Positions 12,093 through 22,430 are shown, counted from the stretch's first letter. The stretch is 64,000 nt of DNA from Deinococcus multiflagellatus (GCF_020166415.1 NZ_JAIQXV010000009.1:62001-126000), one strand, 5' to 3'. The notes: a model not told the origin generated them from the letters alone. Numbers and translations: made by a program.

Positions 12093-12620
12093 ATGAGCAG
12101 CCTCATCACCTTTCTTGTGGCCAGCCCCCACCTGCGCGGTGGGGTGTTCGAGGGCACCGTTATCCTGCTGCTGGAACACGATCAGAAAGGGGCCATGGGC
12201 CTGATCGTGAACGCCCCCATGCCCCACACTGTGTCCGACCTGCTGCCCGACGCCCCTGGGCAACAGGCGCCCGCATGGCTGGGCGGCCCAGTGGACCCCA
12301 CGCTGGGCTGGTGCCTGTACCCGCAGGCGGTGGGCCTGGAGGGCGAAATCCGGCTGCTGCCGAACCTGAATGTGTCCAGCAGCCTGGAGGTGTTGCACGC
12401 TGTGATCGAGCAGGGGCAGCGCTACATGCTGGTGCTGGGCTACGCAGGCTGGTCGGCCGGGCAGCTGGCGGACGAGGCGCGCGAAGGCAGCTGGGTGTGG
12501 GTGGAGCAGGACTCGCCAGACCTGCTGTGGGAGGTGCCCGCCCGCGAGCGCTGGCAGGCGGCCCTGGACCGCCTGGGCGTGGTGCCGGACAGGATCATGC
12601 CCGGGGGCGCGCAGGCGTAA
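12093..12620 (+). CDS. YqgE/AlgH family protein (UPF0301)
   Basis: A 175-residue conserved protein of the YqgE/AlgH family. Diagnostic segments are FLVASPHLRGGVFEGTVILLLEHDQKGAMGLIVNAPM, then WLGGPVDP and VLGYAGWSAGQLADEAREGSW. Its biochemical role is unknown; in many genomes it neighbours ruvX, which here lies 50 kb away. ATG 12093 fits the family start and is preceded by TATCCT 8 nt upstream. An upstream in-frame extension (from 11868) overlaps the previous gene and is rejected. Confidence 0.9.
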   Translation: MSSLITFLVASPHLRGGVFEGTVILLLEHDQKGAMGLIVNAPMPHTVSDLLPDAPGQQAPAWLGGPVDPTLGWCLYPQAVGLEGEIRLLPNLNVSSSLEVLHAVIEQGQRYMLVLGYAGWSAGQLADEAREGSWVWVEQDSPDLLWEVPARERWQAALDRLGVVPDRIMPGGAQA

Positions 12621-12638
12621 GCGGGCGCGCAGCGGGGC

Positions 12639-12667
12639 TTGCACGCCTGCAGGGTGCGTGCTACTAT
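12639..12667 (+). promoter_or_regulatory. Promoter of tRNA-Asn
   Basis: TTGCAC (12639-12644) and TACTAT (12662-12667) separated by 17 bp, 28 bp before the mature tRNA 5' end. Good sigma-70 type match. Confidence 0.75.
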
Positions 12668-12691
12668 CCCTCTCGCGCCGGAAACGGCCCA

Positions 12692-12773
<82 letters not shown>

Positions 12774-12777
12774 CAGA

Positions 12778-12800
12778 CCCCCTCGCAGAGGGGGTTTTTT
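12778..12800 (+). terminator. Terminator of tRNA-Asn
   Basis: CCCCCTC-GCA-GAGGGGG followed by TTTTTT, 7 nt after the CCA end. Confidence 0.9.
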
Positions 12801-12937
12801 GTTGTGGCGCTGCCAGCCTTTGGCTTGTTCGCAGGCCAGCTGTATGGAGATGCCCCTCACGAGGCCTGCCCCGGTGGCAGCCCCCACCCTGACTGGCCGG
12901 CCGTCCCCCAACCAAGACCCCAGACCTGTTTTGCCCC

Positions 12938-12962
12938 TTCTCTTAAAGCGCCTTTAGAGAAA
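12938..12962. promoter_or_regulatory. Palindrome upstream of the GGDEF gene
   Basis: TTCTCTTAAAG and CTTTAGAGAA flank a CGC centre, an AT-rich dyad in GC-rich DNA. It resembles a regulator-binding site. Nothing else is recognisable in 12801-13066. Confidence 0.3.
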
Positions 12963-13066
12963 ACGCGGGCGGTCCTGTAGGGGCAGCCCAGACCTTGCGG
13001 GTCACTTCATTGTGGAAAGGTTCAACATCTGCGCAGCGGCCAACTGTGCTATGCCTGAACAGGCGT

Positions 13067-13891
13067 ATGGCGGTTTCCATCTCTTCTCAGGCGCAGCGGC
13101 AAGACGGGCTTGACCACCTGATTGTTGGGGTGGCCAGGGCCCAGAGTGCCGAGGCCCTGGCCCAGCAGCTGCTGTCTGGGGTGCCGGGCCTCCGGGGCGT
13201 GGCCTTGTGGGGCGAGGGCGGCACCCTGGCCCTGGCCTGGGCCGGGGAGAAGCCAGCCGAGCCCCACTCCCCCTTGAGACCCCTGGGGGACGATGAGGAA
13301 TACTGGCTGGCCACGGCGCCCCCCACCGAGCTGCCGCCCGAGTTGCGGGCCGTGACCGAGTTGCGGCTGCGGCATCTGGACGCCCAGCGCAGCATTGAGC
13401 GCCTGAGCCGCCGCCTGTCGTCCATGGCCACCGCCGCCACCACCGACGCCCTGACCGGCCTGCCCAACCGTTGGGCCCTGGACACCGAACTCAGTCACCT
13501 GGACGCCACGGCTGAGGAGTTCGCGGTGGTATTTATTGACCTGGACGGCTTCAAGGCCATCAACGACGAACATGGTCACGCCATGGGCGACTCGCTGCTC
13601 AAGGGCTACGGCCTGTGGCTTTCGCGCGTCACGGGGCCCTGGGGCCGGGTCTACCGGATGGGCGGCGACGAGTACCTGCTGCTGGTGACGCACTTTCCTG
13701 GCACCGCAGAGGCCTTTGAGGCCTGGGCGCACGAGCGGCTTCCGCAGCTGTTCGTGGATGGGGTCACGGCCAGTATTGGCATCGCGTGGCGCCACGAGCG
13801 CCCCAGCGTCGGCGAGGTCCTGAAGCTGGCCGACCAGCGGATGTACCAGGCCAAGACGGCCCAGGCCCGCGCGCCCAAGGAAGCCCCATAA
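13067..13891 (+). CDS. GGDEF-domain protein (putative diguanylate cyclase)
   Basis: A 274-residue protein. The N-terminal ~110 residues are a degenerate sensory-like domain, followed by a helical linker (LRLRHLDAQRSIERLSRRL) and a C-terminal GGDEF domain. That domain carries DALTGLPNRWALDTEL, VVFIDLDGFKAINDEHGH, and the active-site loop MGGDEYLLL (GGDEY in place of GGDEF) near residue 200. It should condense two GTP to cyclic di-GMP. The product-inhibition I-site (RxxD ahead of the loop) is absent; the residues there are GPWG. ATG 13067 is the most likely start. An upstream in-frame start at 12995 would add 24 residues without conserved features. Confidence 0.85.
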   Translation: MAVSISSQAQRQDGLDHLIVGVARAQSAEALAQQLLSGVPGLRGVALWGEGGTLALAWAGEKPAEPHSPLRPLGDDEEYWLATAPPTELPPELRAVTELRLRHLDAQRSIERLSRRLSSMATAATTDALTGLPNRWALDTELSHLDATAEEFAVVFIDLDGFKAINDEHGHAMGDSLLKGYGLWLSRVTGPWGRVYRMGGDEYLLLVTHFPGTAEAFEAWAHERLPQLFVDGVTASIGIAWRHERPSVGEVLKLADQRMYQAKTAQARAPKEAP

Positions 13892-13999
13892 AGCGGGGGG
13901 TCTGGGCACAGCACCCCGGGGCTGTCCTGCACCTAGGGTGTGTAGGCCAAGGTACCCGCTACAGAAGGGTTAGATTTCCAAAGCGGTACGCTAGTCAAG

Positions 14000-14473
14000 G
14001 TGTCGAGTGACATAGCGCCAGTTCTGAACATCGAAAGCCTTCGCCTTCACCTCGTTGCCGTCCGCGATCAGGGCCGCGCAAAGATGGCAGAAGATGCCAT
14101 AACACCTTCTTGGGAAGCTGGCGATGTCATCGCACAATTCCTGACCCAAAGGCTGGCAACAGAGGGGGTGAGTTGGGCTCAGGTGTGGCGGGAAGCCATG
14201 TTCAGTCCTGGAGGAGATGATGTCCGCGCCCTCTGGATTCGTTTGGCATGGCAAACGGGCGAGATCCTCGAACTGTGTCTGCCAGATCACCCACAGATGG
14301 AAATTCTGTTGGGACCGCCTGAAGATGCAAAGGCCCCCAGCGGTCTCGATCTCGGTATTGACTTGGATGATCCAGAAAATGAGATGTGGTTCCCCTTGAG
14401 GTCATGGGGTGCAGAACTTCTCCCCGACCCGTTTCAAGAAGATCAGAACTGGCGGGTGGCCACGTCTCGTTAG
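14000..14473 (+). CDS. Hypothetical protein, C-terminus possibly altered by the adjacent IS
   Basis: A 157-residue acidic protein with no recognised family. The GTG start at 14000 is supported by the -10 box TACGCT (13987-13992) exactly 7 nt upstream. The reading frame ends in CGT-TAG at 14468-14473, overlapping the transposase stop codon, so the last codons and the stop may come from the insertion-sequence end. The original protein may have been longer. GC is lower than the flanking housekeeping genes, consistent with an accessory region. Confidence 0.55.
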   Translation: MSSDIAPVLNIESLRLHLVAVRDQGRAKMAEDAITPSWEAGDVIAQFLTQRLATEGVSWAQVWREAMFSPGGDDVRALWIRLAWQTGEILELCLPDHPQMEILLGPPEDAKAPSGLDLGIDLDDPENEMWFPLRSWGAELLPDPFQEDQNWRVATSR

Positions 14474-15300
14474 AGCCAGAGCAGGATGGATGCCACAGTG
14501 AGCCATCCCTGGTAACTCGCAGCCCGCTTGTCATAGCGCGTGGCGATTCGTCGAAAGTGTTTGAGGCGACCAACCAAACGCTCAATCTTGTTGCGCTCCT
14601 TGTACACGGCAGGATCGAAGCAGAGATCCAGCCCTTGATCCTTCCGCCTCGGAATGGTGATTCGAATGCCGCGGCTGTGGAGATACTTTCGAGTCGTCGT
14701 GTAGCTGTAGCCTTTGTCACCCACCACGCGATCAGGACGGATTCGCGGGCGTCCTCGTCCTGCACGAACAACCGCGCCTGTTTCCAGGAGGGGTGCCAAG
14801 AATCTCGACTCATGCCGCTCGCCACCACTGAGGACAAAGGCCATCGGCTTGCCGTGCCCTTCAGCACGCAAATGAATCTTAGTACTGAAGCCACCACGGG
14901 ACCGGCCCAGCGCTTCTTCCTTCTGGCCTCCACGTGCACCCGCAGCGCATTGGTGAGCTCGTACCACGGTGCCGTCGACGAAGTGCATGGACCAGTCCAG
15001 CTGCCCTTTCAGGTCAGCTTTGTGCTGTAACTGCGCCCAGATGGCCTGCCAGATGCCTTTGGCCGTCCAGCGACGGAAGCGGCTGGACACGGTCGTCCAT
15101 TTCCCAAATCGCTCTGGGACGTCACGCCAGGGTGCGCCTGTGCGGAGCACCCAGACGATGCCGCTGACAATAGGGCGATGCGCCAGATAGGGCCGTCCCT
15201 GACCTGTCAGAGGCGGCAAGAGGGGCTCCAGGCGTGTCCACTGTGCATCCGTGATTTCTTCGCGCCACAGCAGCAAAAGATAAACGACCGAATCATACGA
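14462..15300 (-). mobile_element. IS5-family insertion sequence (approximate ends)
   Basis: One transposase gene nearly fills the element. The left boundary is close to the transposase stop and the right boundary shortly upstream of its start near 15276-15300. The two ends show only weak complementarity around a TCGTT motif, so exact termini and target duplication could not be fixed by eye. Confidence 0.7.
14470..15276 (-). CDS. IS5-family transposase (IS427-like)
   Basis: A 268-residue DDE transposase in one intact frame. The N-terminal domain has the IS5/DUF4096 start (ITDAQWTRLEPLLPP) and VLRTGAPWRDVPERFGKW. The catalytic residues lie in HFVDGTVVRAHQ (first Asp), VVGDKGYSY (second Asp) and ERNKIERLVGRLKHFRR (Glu). 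The segment GRSRGGFSTKIHL is typical of the IS427 subgroup. It appears complete, so the element may be active. Confidence 0.92.
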   Translation of the reverse strand: MLLWREEITDAQWTRLEPLLPPLTGQGRPYLAHRPIVSGIVWVLRTGAPWRDVPERFGKWTTVSSRFRRWTAKGIWQAIWAQLQHKADLKGQLDWSMHFVDGTVVRAHQCAAGARGGQKEEALGRSRGGFSTKIHLRAEGHGKPMAFVLSGGERHESRFLAPLLETGAVVRAGRGRPRIRPDRVVGDKGYSYTTTRKYLHSRGIRITIPRRKDQGLDLCFDPAVYKERNKIERLVGRLKHFRRIATRYDKRAASYQGWLTVASILLWL

Positions 15301-15563
15301 CTACTCTTGGCCTACAGATCCTAGAGCGGCAACACTGCCGGCCTGTGGGAGTTGGACAAACGGATCAGGGCGAGCTGTTCTGTTTCGCCGCACACCAAAA
15401 GCCGTAGCATTCCGTTTTTCTAGGATTCAAGGGAATGGTGGTTGAGGGCTGTCGGGCCCCTGCGCCAGCGCGAGAGAGCCAAGCCCCGCTCAGAGCAGCC
15501 CTCTCGTTCCTCCCCACGGCTGCACATTGTCAAGGGCAACCGCACGACGCAGGCTGCTTATAC

Positions 15564-15689
15564 GGATTCCGGATCATCCGTTCCAGCCCCTCCGCGTCGC
15601 TTCGGTGCTTCCACTCCTCTCCGTCACCGTTTTTCTTTCTCCCTGGGGTCGGGTTGATCAGTTATGGAATAACTGACCAACCGGAATCC
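15564..15689. repeat. Inverted-repeat pair, possible small non-autonomous element
   Basis: GGATTCCGG (15564-15572) and CCGGAATCC (15681-15689) form a 9-bp inverted pair 126 bp end to end. Inside is a second dyad CAGTTAT-GGA-ATAACTG (about 15659-15675). The stretch 15301-15997 has no frame with convincing codon use. It may contain IS-associated debris. Confidence 0.35.
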
Positions 15690-15997
15690 TTATTACCCGC
15701 TGAAATAGACCCACATGCAGCACTGCTACGAACTGCCGTCTATTTCTGGGAAAGAGGTGGCCGTGCCTCTGCTGCGGCGCCCTCCAGGTCCAGCGCCCCG
15801 ACATCCTTATGTTTTCCTGCTCTGCTGCCCCGCTCTGCGAGTTCCTCCGGTTGAAAAATCCCGTCATGCGTGACGATATTTTCGGAAGCCGTGTGACTGA
15901 GCAGCGGCAGGCCAGAGACGCCGGTCCATACAGAAGGGGCCGGTCCCTCCTGGCCTCCTGGGAGCCCTGCTTCCCTATGTTCTCTGGCGAAGCCGCC

Positions 15998-17083
15998 CTA
16001 ATCGCTGGCCAGGGCCAGTTCACGTAACCGGGCCTGACGGGTCAGGTGCCAGCGGCTCAGGTCAGCGGCGGCGTCGCGCACAATGGCGCCTGCGTGGGGC
16101 AGCGCAGCGCGGCGGCTTTGCAGGTTGCGGGCCACGATGCCGGTCAGGTCGTCGAGGTTGTGCAGGTGCGCGCCGGGCACCTCGGCAATGTCGGGCGCCA
16201 GAATGCGCGGCACACTGATGTCAATGAGGAACATGGACCGGCCCGGACGCTGACGCAGGGCGGCCCGCACGCCTTCGCCGTTCAGCACGTAATGGGGCGC
16301 GGCGCTGGAGGCGATCAACACGTCGGCTTCGGGCAGCACCTCATGCAGGTATTCGGCGGCGCAGGCGCGGCCCCCCAGCTTCTCGGCCAGCTGCCGCGCC
16401 CGCTCGGCGGTGCGGTTGACCACGATCACGTCGTCCACGCCCGCGGCACGCAGGTGGGTCAGGGTCAGTTCAGCGGTTTCCCCCGCGCCCAGAATCAGGG
16501 CGGTGCGGCCCGAGAGGCCCCCCAGCGCCGCCTGCGCCAGTTCCACAGCGGCGCTGGACACACTGACCACCTTGTCGCTCATGCCCGTTTCAAAGCGCAC
16601 CCGCTTGCCCGCCGCCAGGGCGCCCTGGGCCACCTTGTTCAGCAGCGTTCCAGTCAGACCCCGCGCGCGGGCGTCCTGCCACGCCCGCTTCACCTGCCCC
16701 TGAATCTGCGTTTCGCCAATCACCAGACTGTCCAGGCCCGCCGCCACGCGGTACAGGTGCGCCACAGCGGCCTCGCCCCGGTGCACGTACAGGTGGCCCT
16801 CCAGGGCCTGCCCCCAGGCCCCCTCAAACGCGGCCAGGGGATCACCGCGCAGCCCCGCCAGATAGACCTCGGTGCGGTTGCAGGTGGCCAGTAGCATGAC
16901 TTCCTCGGCATGCCGGGCCAGGTGGGCCAGCAGGGGCCCCTCTTCGCCCGCGCGCACGGCGGCGCGCTCGCGCACCTCGACGGGGGCGGTCTGGTGGTTC
17001 AGGCCCACCACCACGAGGTCCAGGGCTTCAGGCTGTGGCAGGCCGCTCAGGAAGGACCGGGCGGTGGGGCAGGCCAGCGTCAT
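15998..17083 (-). CDS. hemA: Glutamyl-tRNA reductase
   Basis: A 361-residue enzyme that reduces glutamyl-tRNA(Glu) with NADPH to glutamate-1-semialdehyde, the first step of C5 tetrapyrrole synthesis. Visible are [16 protein letters not shown], the catalytic cysteine in [12 protein letters not shown], the [13 protein letters not shown] signature, the NADPH-binding [13 protein letters not shown], and the dimerisation tail. The start codon overlaps the stop of the upstream gene (ATGA, 17080-17083), giving translational coupling. Haem and sirohaem enzymes are thus encoded together. Confidence 0.97.
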   Translation of the reverse strand: MTLACPTARSFLSGLPQPEALDLVVVGLNHQTAPVEVRERAAVRAGEEGPLLAHLARHAEEVMLLATCNRTEVYLAGLRGDPLAAFEGAWGQALEGHLYVHRGEAAVAHLYRVAAGLDSLVIGETQIQGQVKRAWQDARARGLTGTLLNKVAQGALAAGKRVRFETGMSDKVVSVSSAAVELAQAALGGLSGRTALILGAGETAELTLTHLRAAGVDDVIVVNRTAERARQLAEKLGGRACAAEYLHEVLPEADVLIASSAAPHYVLNGEGVRAALRQRPGRSMFLIDISVPRILAPDIAEVPGAHLHNLDDLTGIVARNLQSRRAALPHAGAIVRDAAADLSRWHLTRQARLRELALASD

Positions 17084-17649
17084 GCGGCCCCCAGGGCGCG
17101 GCGGATGTCAGCGCGCAGGGTGTCCAGAGCGGCGTGTTTCTGAGGTTCGGGCAGGGTCAGGGCCGCTTCACGCTGGGCGGTCCAGCGCCCCAGCTGCGCC
17201 TCGGTGGGCAGCAGTTCAGCGCAGCGCTGGGCCAGGGCCTGGGCCAGCATGGGCAGTTCGCGCCCGGTGCTCACGGCCACCTGCACGCCCGCTTCCTCGG
17301 CCACAGCGGCAAAGCGCAGACTTCCACGCGCGGCGTCGGCGGCGTCGTTGACAAGGCTGCCCTGGGCCCGCGCCTCGGCCACCACCTGCGCGTTCACGCG
17401 GGCGTCTGGGGTGGCGGCCACCACCAGCGCCGCGCCGTGCAGGTCGCCCTGGGCATAGGGCCGCGCCAGCACCGTCACGGGCAGCCCCGAGAATTCAGCC
17501 TGCACCTCGGGCGCCACCACCGTCACCGACAGCCCGGCGCGCAGCAGCGCATGCGCCCGGCGCAGGGCCACGCGGCCCCCGCCCACAATCACGGCGCGCG
17601 CCCCACGCAGGTCCAGGAAGGCGGGAAGCAGACTCACGGGGCGCAGCAT
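17080..17649 (-). CDS. Precorrin-2 dehydrogenase / sirohydrochlorin ferrochelatase-like (CysG N-terminal type)
   Basis: A 189-residue stand-alone version of the N-terminal module of sirohaem synthase. It oxidises precorrin-2 to sirohydrochlorin with NAD and may insert iron. The Rossmann motif [13 protein letters not shown] is at residues 19-31, followed by LVVAATPD and a SLVNDAAD segment typical of the family. It overlaps hemA by 4 nt. The leader between this start and the neighbouring cobA-hemD gene contains an 18-bp operator-like palindrome and a dispersed repeat. Confidence 0.9.
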   Translation of the reverse strand: MLRPVSLLPAFLDLRGARAVIVGGGRVALRRAHALLRAGLSVTVVAPEVQAEFSGLPVTVLARPYAQGDLHGAALVVAATPDARVNAQVVAEARAQGSLVNDAADAARGSLRFAAVAEEAGVQVAVSTGRELPMLAQALAQRCAELLPTEAQLGRWTAQREAALTLPEPQKHAALDTLRADIRRALGAA

Positions 17650-17675
17650 AGCGTCCCAGAGGCGGGGCAGCCGTC

Positions 17676-17693
17676 CCCGACCGAACGGTCGGG
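17676..17693. promoter_or_regulatory. Operator-like palindrome before the precorrin-2 dehydrogenase-hemA operon
   Basis: CCCGACCG-AA-CGGTCGGG is a perfect 18-bp dyad, 27 bp upstream of the first start codon (17649). The shape resembles TetR-family operators. Confidence 0.5.
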
Positions 17694-17716
17694 AAAGCGG
17701 CTGGGAGGGGGTGAAA

Positions 17717-17760
17717 AGGCAGATGGCAGTGAGACTGCCTCATGCGGCCCAGCGGGCCTG

Positions 17761-17790
<30 letters not shown>
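17717..17790 (+). repeat. Dispersed repeat Y (GGCAGAT unit plus conserved flank)
   Basis: A GGCAGAT unit and a variant are followed by a stretch nearly identical to 50695-50770, including GCGGGCCTGTCAAGCCC. The repeat runs into the 3' end of the cobA-hemD gene and supplies its stop codon. On the minus strand it contains TTGACA pointing toward the hemA operon. Confidence 0.6.
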
Positions 17791-19311
<1,521 letters not shown>

Positions 19312-19321
19312 GCCTCACAGG

Positions 19322-19966
19322 CTAGCGGCCCGGCGGCGGGACATATGCGGCCTCGCGCGTTTCATGGCCGCGTGCGCGCACGCTTCCGCCACTGACCGCC
19401 ACGGCGCGCGACAGCACCGTCTCCCAGTTCAGGCGCTGCAGGGCGTGCGCCGCCAGCAGATAACTGAGGCGGTCGGGCCAGCTGGCCGCGCGGATGAAGA
19501 CCTCAATTTCCAGGCGCAGCACGCCCCCGCCGGGCTCGGTCACCCCAAAGCGCACCGTGCCCGCATCGGCGTGCAGGCGCAGGGTGCGGATGCGAAAGGC
19601 GCGCGGCGTGACGGCCTCCACGACCACCCGGGCGCGCCGGATCAGGCCCATCAGAATCCGCAGGCGGGTGCCAGGGCCAATGGGCGGCCCCCCCTGAGCG
19701 GGCAGCGGGGCGTCCAGTCCCCGGAACCACGCGGCCAGACGCGGCGCGAATTCGGGCAGGTGCTGCAGCACCTCGGCGGTGATGGCTTCGGGAGAGCGGG
19801 TGGCGCCGGTCACCTCGGCCCAGAAGCGGCGGCGGACCACGGGCCCTGCGCCGTCCGCCAGCCCCGTGGGGCGCAGCGCCCCGGCCCCCGCTTGAAAGAC
19901 GTTGCCCGACAGCAAAAAGGCGCCCAACGCCAGGGCCAACGTGCGAAAAACAGGAAGTTGAGCCAT
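19322..19966 (-). CDS. Hypothetical protein, possibly DUF1990-like
   Basis: A 214-residue protein that starts with a hydrophobic segment (LALALGAFLLSGNVFQAGAGA) that could be a signal or anchor. The C-terminal half (GTRLRILMGLIRRARVVVEAV, then GGVLRLEIEVFIRAASWPDRLSYLLAAHALQRLNWE) has the general layout of DUF1990 proteins. This is a weak resemblance. ATG 19966 is chosen because GAGG lies 8 nt upstream; a GTG six bases earlier is possible. It ends 10 bp after the start of the cobA-hemD gene. Confidence 0.6.
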   Translation of the reverse strand: MAQLPVFRTLALALGAFLLSGNVFQAGAGALRPTGLADGAGPVVRRRFWAEVTGATRSPEAITAEVLQHLPEFAPRLAAWFRGLDAPLPAQGGPPIGPGTRLRILMGLIRRARVVVEAVTPRAFRIRTLRLHADAGTVRFGVTEPGGGVLRLEIEVFIRAASWPDRLSYLLAAHALQRLNWETVLSRAVAVSGGSVRARGHETREAAYVPPPGR

Positions 19967-20183
19967 AGACACCTCGGCAGAGAGAAATGAACTCTGCCAG
20001 AAAGTATCTGGGCCTACACTGCCCGCTTCGGCGCGGCACAGGTCAAGGCGGCTTTAGAGAACTGAAGGTGGGGAGCCGTGCCGTGCAGAGGCGTCTTCAA
20101 GCGATGGCAGAGCGGAGGCATGGCACCAGAGCTGGAACCGCTCTGAACCTCCCAGCAAGCCGTTTCAGCCCCACACCAGCGCC

Positions 20184-20465
20184 TTAATCGGCGGCGGTGG
20201 CGTGCTCCATCGGCAGGTCCAGATGGTGGGCGCTCGTGTCGTGCAGGCCCGCAAAGCGCAGGTGACGCTGGCAGATGAACCACATTTCATCGCGGTCATT
20301 GGGCAGGATGAAATAGGCGTCCGAGGACTCCGACGGGTTGTACACCCCCAGGACGCGGTAGGCGCGCCCTTCGGAAAAGCCGCTGGACAGGGGCCGGGGC
20401 ATGGGGGCGCGCGGGCCGTCCAGTTCGACAATCCGCACGAACAGGTGGGGGTGGAAAGCGATCAT
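20184..20465 (-). CDS. Small hypothetical protein, 93 aa
   Basis: ATG 20465 to stop 20184. The sequence is compact and non-repetitive with a mixed composition (RAYRVLGVYNPSESSDAYFI, then MWFICQRHLRFAGL) and looks like a folded, conserved protein. I do not recognise the family. The upstream frame is open further but loses this composition. The region 19973-20183 upstream of the neighbouring gene shows only an imperfect CCAGA/TCTGG dyad. Confidence 0.55.
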   Translation of the reverse strand: MIAFHPHLFVRIVELDGPRAPMPRPLSSGFSEGRAYRVLGVYNPSESSDAYFILPNDRDEMWFICQRHLRFAGLHDTSAHHLDLPMEHATAAD

Positions 20466-20597
20466 GCGTCTATGGTGGCGCTGGCCCCTACCCCTGAACG
20501 GAGAGAAGCCACACAAGCTCAGGAGTGGCCTAAGATCGCCTGAAGCTCCGCCAAGTGACGCATGAGTGTCCTGGCCCCGGGCCCCTATGCTCCCCCC

Positions 20598-21350
20598 ATG
20601 CCCCTGTTCCCGGACCTCCTGCCCCACCTGAGCCGCGCCGAAGCGCAGGCGCACCGCCGCTTTGGCCGGGCGGCCACCTTTGGCCCGCTGCACGCCGCCT
20701 ATGCAGGCCCGGGGCTGCCCCTGAACGCGGCGTGGCACGACGGCACCCGCCCACCAGACGCCGGGGCCCTGGCCGCCTTTGAAGCCTTTTGCGCCGAAGT
20801 GGGTACCCCGCCCACGGTGCACCTGCTTTCAGACGCGGTGCCGGGGGCGCTGGGAGTCCTGGGGGCGCGCGGCTACGCCCTGAGCACCCTGCTGCACGTC
20901 TACGCCCACGACCTGACGGCGCTGCCACCCAGAGCCGAGGTGGAGGAGACCCACGACGCCGAGGCCTGGGCCACCCTGTCGGCGCAGGGGTTCGGGGCGG
21001 GGAGCGGCCCCACCATGCAGGTGGTGGCGGCGGCCCCCGGCACGCGGCTGTTCGTGGCCCGGCGCGGGGGCGAGGCGGCGGGCAGCGCGGCCCTGAGCGT
21101 GACGGGCGGGGTGGCGGCGCTCTTTGGCATGTCCACCCGGCCCGACTATCGCGGCCAGGGCGTGCAGACCGACCTGCTGGCGGCGCGGCTGCACGCCGCC
21201 GCCCAGGCGGGGGCCGACTTTGCCAGCGTGTTCGTGACCCCAGGCAGCCCCAGCGAGCGCAACATCCGCCGGGCAGGGTTCGGGCTGGTCGGCGCGCGGC
21301 TGACGTTGAGTAAGACTGGGCCAGGGGGCCCTGACGGAACAAGCGCCTGA
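20598..21350 (+). CDS. GNAT-family N-acetyltransferase
   Basis: A 250-residue protein. The C-terminal ~120 residues form a GNAT domain: RLFVARRGGEAAGSAAL (beta 2-3), GVAALFGMSTRPDYRGQGVQTDLLAARL (motif A, acetyl-CoA pyrophosphate loop), then VFVTPGSPSERNIRRAGFGLVGARLTL. The N-terminal half may be a degenerate second GNAT-like domain. ATG 20598 is 6 nt after TATGCT (20586-20591), giving a leaderless start. The acceptor substrate is unknown. Confidence 0.85.
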   Translation: MPLFPDLLPHLSRAEAQAHRRFGRAATFGPLHAAYAGPGLPLNAAWHDGTRPPDAGALAAFEAFCAEVGTPPTVHLLSDAVPGALGVLGARGYALSTLLHVYAHDLTALPPRAEVEETHDAEAWATLSAQGFGAGSGPTMQVVAAAPGTRLFVARRGGEAAGSAALSVTGGVAALFGMSTRPDYRGQGVQTDLLAARLHAAAQAGADFASVFVTPGSPSERNIRRAGFGLVGARLTLSKTGPGGPDGTSA

Positions 21351-21426
21351 GCCGTTCTGGGACAAATGACCTGGGCAATCGAGCCTCTCAGCAAGGGGCG
21401 TGGCCTTGAGAGCCCAGCAGAGGCCT

Positions 21427-22326
21427 TCACCCCTCTGCCTGCGCCGCCCTCACCGCGTCGCGTACCGCCCCACAGACGGCTTCCTGTACCAGCGCGCCCA
21501 GCAGCAGCGGATCGGCCGCCGGGCGCGCGCCGCTGCTAAGGACGAAGGCGCTGTCGCCGTCCCAGAAGGTGTGGCTGGGGTGAATCACTCGTGCCAGGGC
21601 AGCCTGCGCGGCGTCCGCGAGGCGGCGGCATTCGGGCTTGGTGAGGGCATGCTCGGTGACCACCGCCACCAGGGTGGTGTTCTCGGCGTCGCCGGGGGTA
21701 AAGGCCACGGCACCTGGGCCTACCCCGGGCCCGGCCAGCACGCCACCCTGCTCATCCAGCACGTCGCCAATAGGGTTCACCACCGCCAGCGCGCCCGCTT
21801 GTACCCCGTGGCGCTCGACCAGCACACTGCCCAGGCCGCCGGGCACCGCCCCGCTCCCCAGGTACTTGCCAGCAGTGGCCCCGGTGCCGGCCCCCACCCG
21901 CCCCCGGGCCACCGGATCGGCGCTGGCGGCGCGGGCGGCAAGTTCGCCTTCCCGTTCGCCGGGACGCACCGTGGGGTCGCCCACGCCCAGGTCATAGATC
22001 ACAGCGGCGGGCACGATGGGCACGCGCGCCCAGGGGGTTTCATGCCCAATGCCCCGCTCTTCCAGCACCCGTACCACCCCGGCCGCCGCCGCCAGCCCAA
22101 AGGCGCTGCCGCCGGTGAGCAGCAGGGCGTGCACGCGCTCCACCTTCTTTTCCGGCGAGAGCAGCACCCCCTCGCGCGTGCCGGGGCTGGGCCCCAGGAA
22201 CGACGCCGACGCAACGGCGCCCCCCGGCGGGCACAGGATGACTGTGCAGCCGGTGCGGGCGGGCGCGTGGGTCCAGTGGCCCACCTGAAAGCCTGGAATG
22301 CCAGTCAGGGTGCGGTTGGGGGTCAT
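21427..22326 (-). CDS. P1-family (DmpA/BapA-type) peptidase
   Basis: A 299-residue member of the self-processing P1 peptidase family (L-aminopeptidase/D-esterase/amidase). Typical segments are IPGFQVGHWTH at the start, LLTGGSAFGLAAAAGV, GVGDPTVRPGE, GAGTGATAGKYLGSG and the cleavage neighbourhood LAVVNPIGD. Family members cut themselves into two chains and use the new N-terminal Ser/Thr as nucleophile. ATG 22326 fits the family start; a longer in-frame start lies in the repeat region and is rejected. Confidence 0.88.
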   Translation of the reverse strand: MTPNRTLTGIPGFQVGHWTHAPARTGCTVILCPPGGAVASASFLGPSPGTREGVLLSPEKKVERVHALLLTGGSAFGLAAAAGVVRVLEERGIGHETPWARVPIVPAAVIYDLGVGDPTVRPGEREGELAARAASADPVARGRVGAGTGATAGKYLGSGAVPGGLGSVLVERHGVQAGALAVVNPIGDVLDEQGGVLAGPGVGPGAVAFTPGDAENTTLVAVVTEHALTKPECRRLADAAQAALARVIHPSHTFWDGDSAFVLSSGARPAADPLLLGALVQEAVCGAVRDAVRAAQAEG

Positions 22327-22382
22327 AGGAAGGAGGAGAGCACAGCAGGGAGGGGAAGCCCCCTCACCCCTTGCTGCGCGGG

Positions 22383-22430
22383 GGCCCTCTCTGCTGCGCA
22401 GCTCTTCGAGTCCCACAGGGGGAGAGGGTC
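22383..22430 (-). repeat. Stem-loop repeat, copy C
   Basis: On the minus strand, arms GACCCTCTC and GAGAGGG enclose CCCCTGTG and the core GGGACTCGAAGAGCTGCGC. A second hairpin (CCCTCTCC/GGGAGAGGG, 22467-22489) sits next to it. Both lie between the P1 peptidase start and the terC stop. Confidence 0.7.

Noticed and set aside
15435..15854. Plus-strand frame of 139 codons in the gap next to the IS
   Set aside because: Ser/Pro/Arg-rich, no start signal and no motif; the stretch contains inverted repeats instead.
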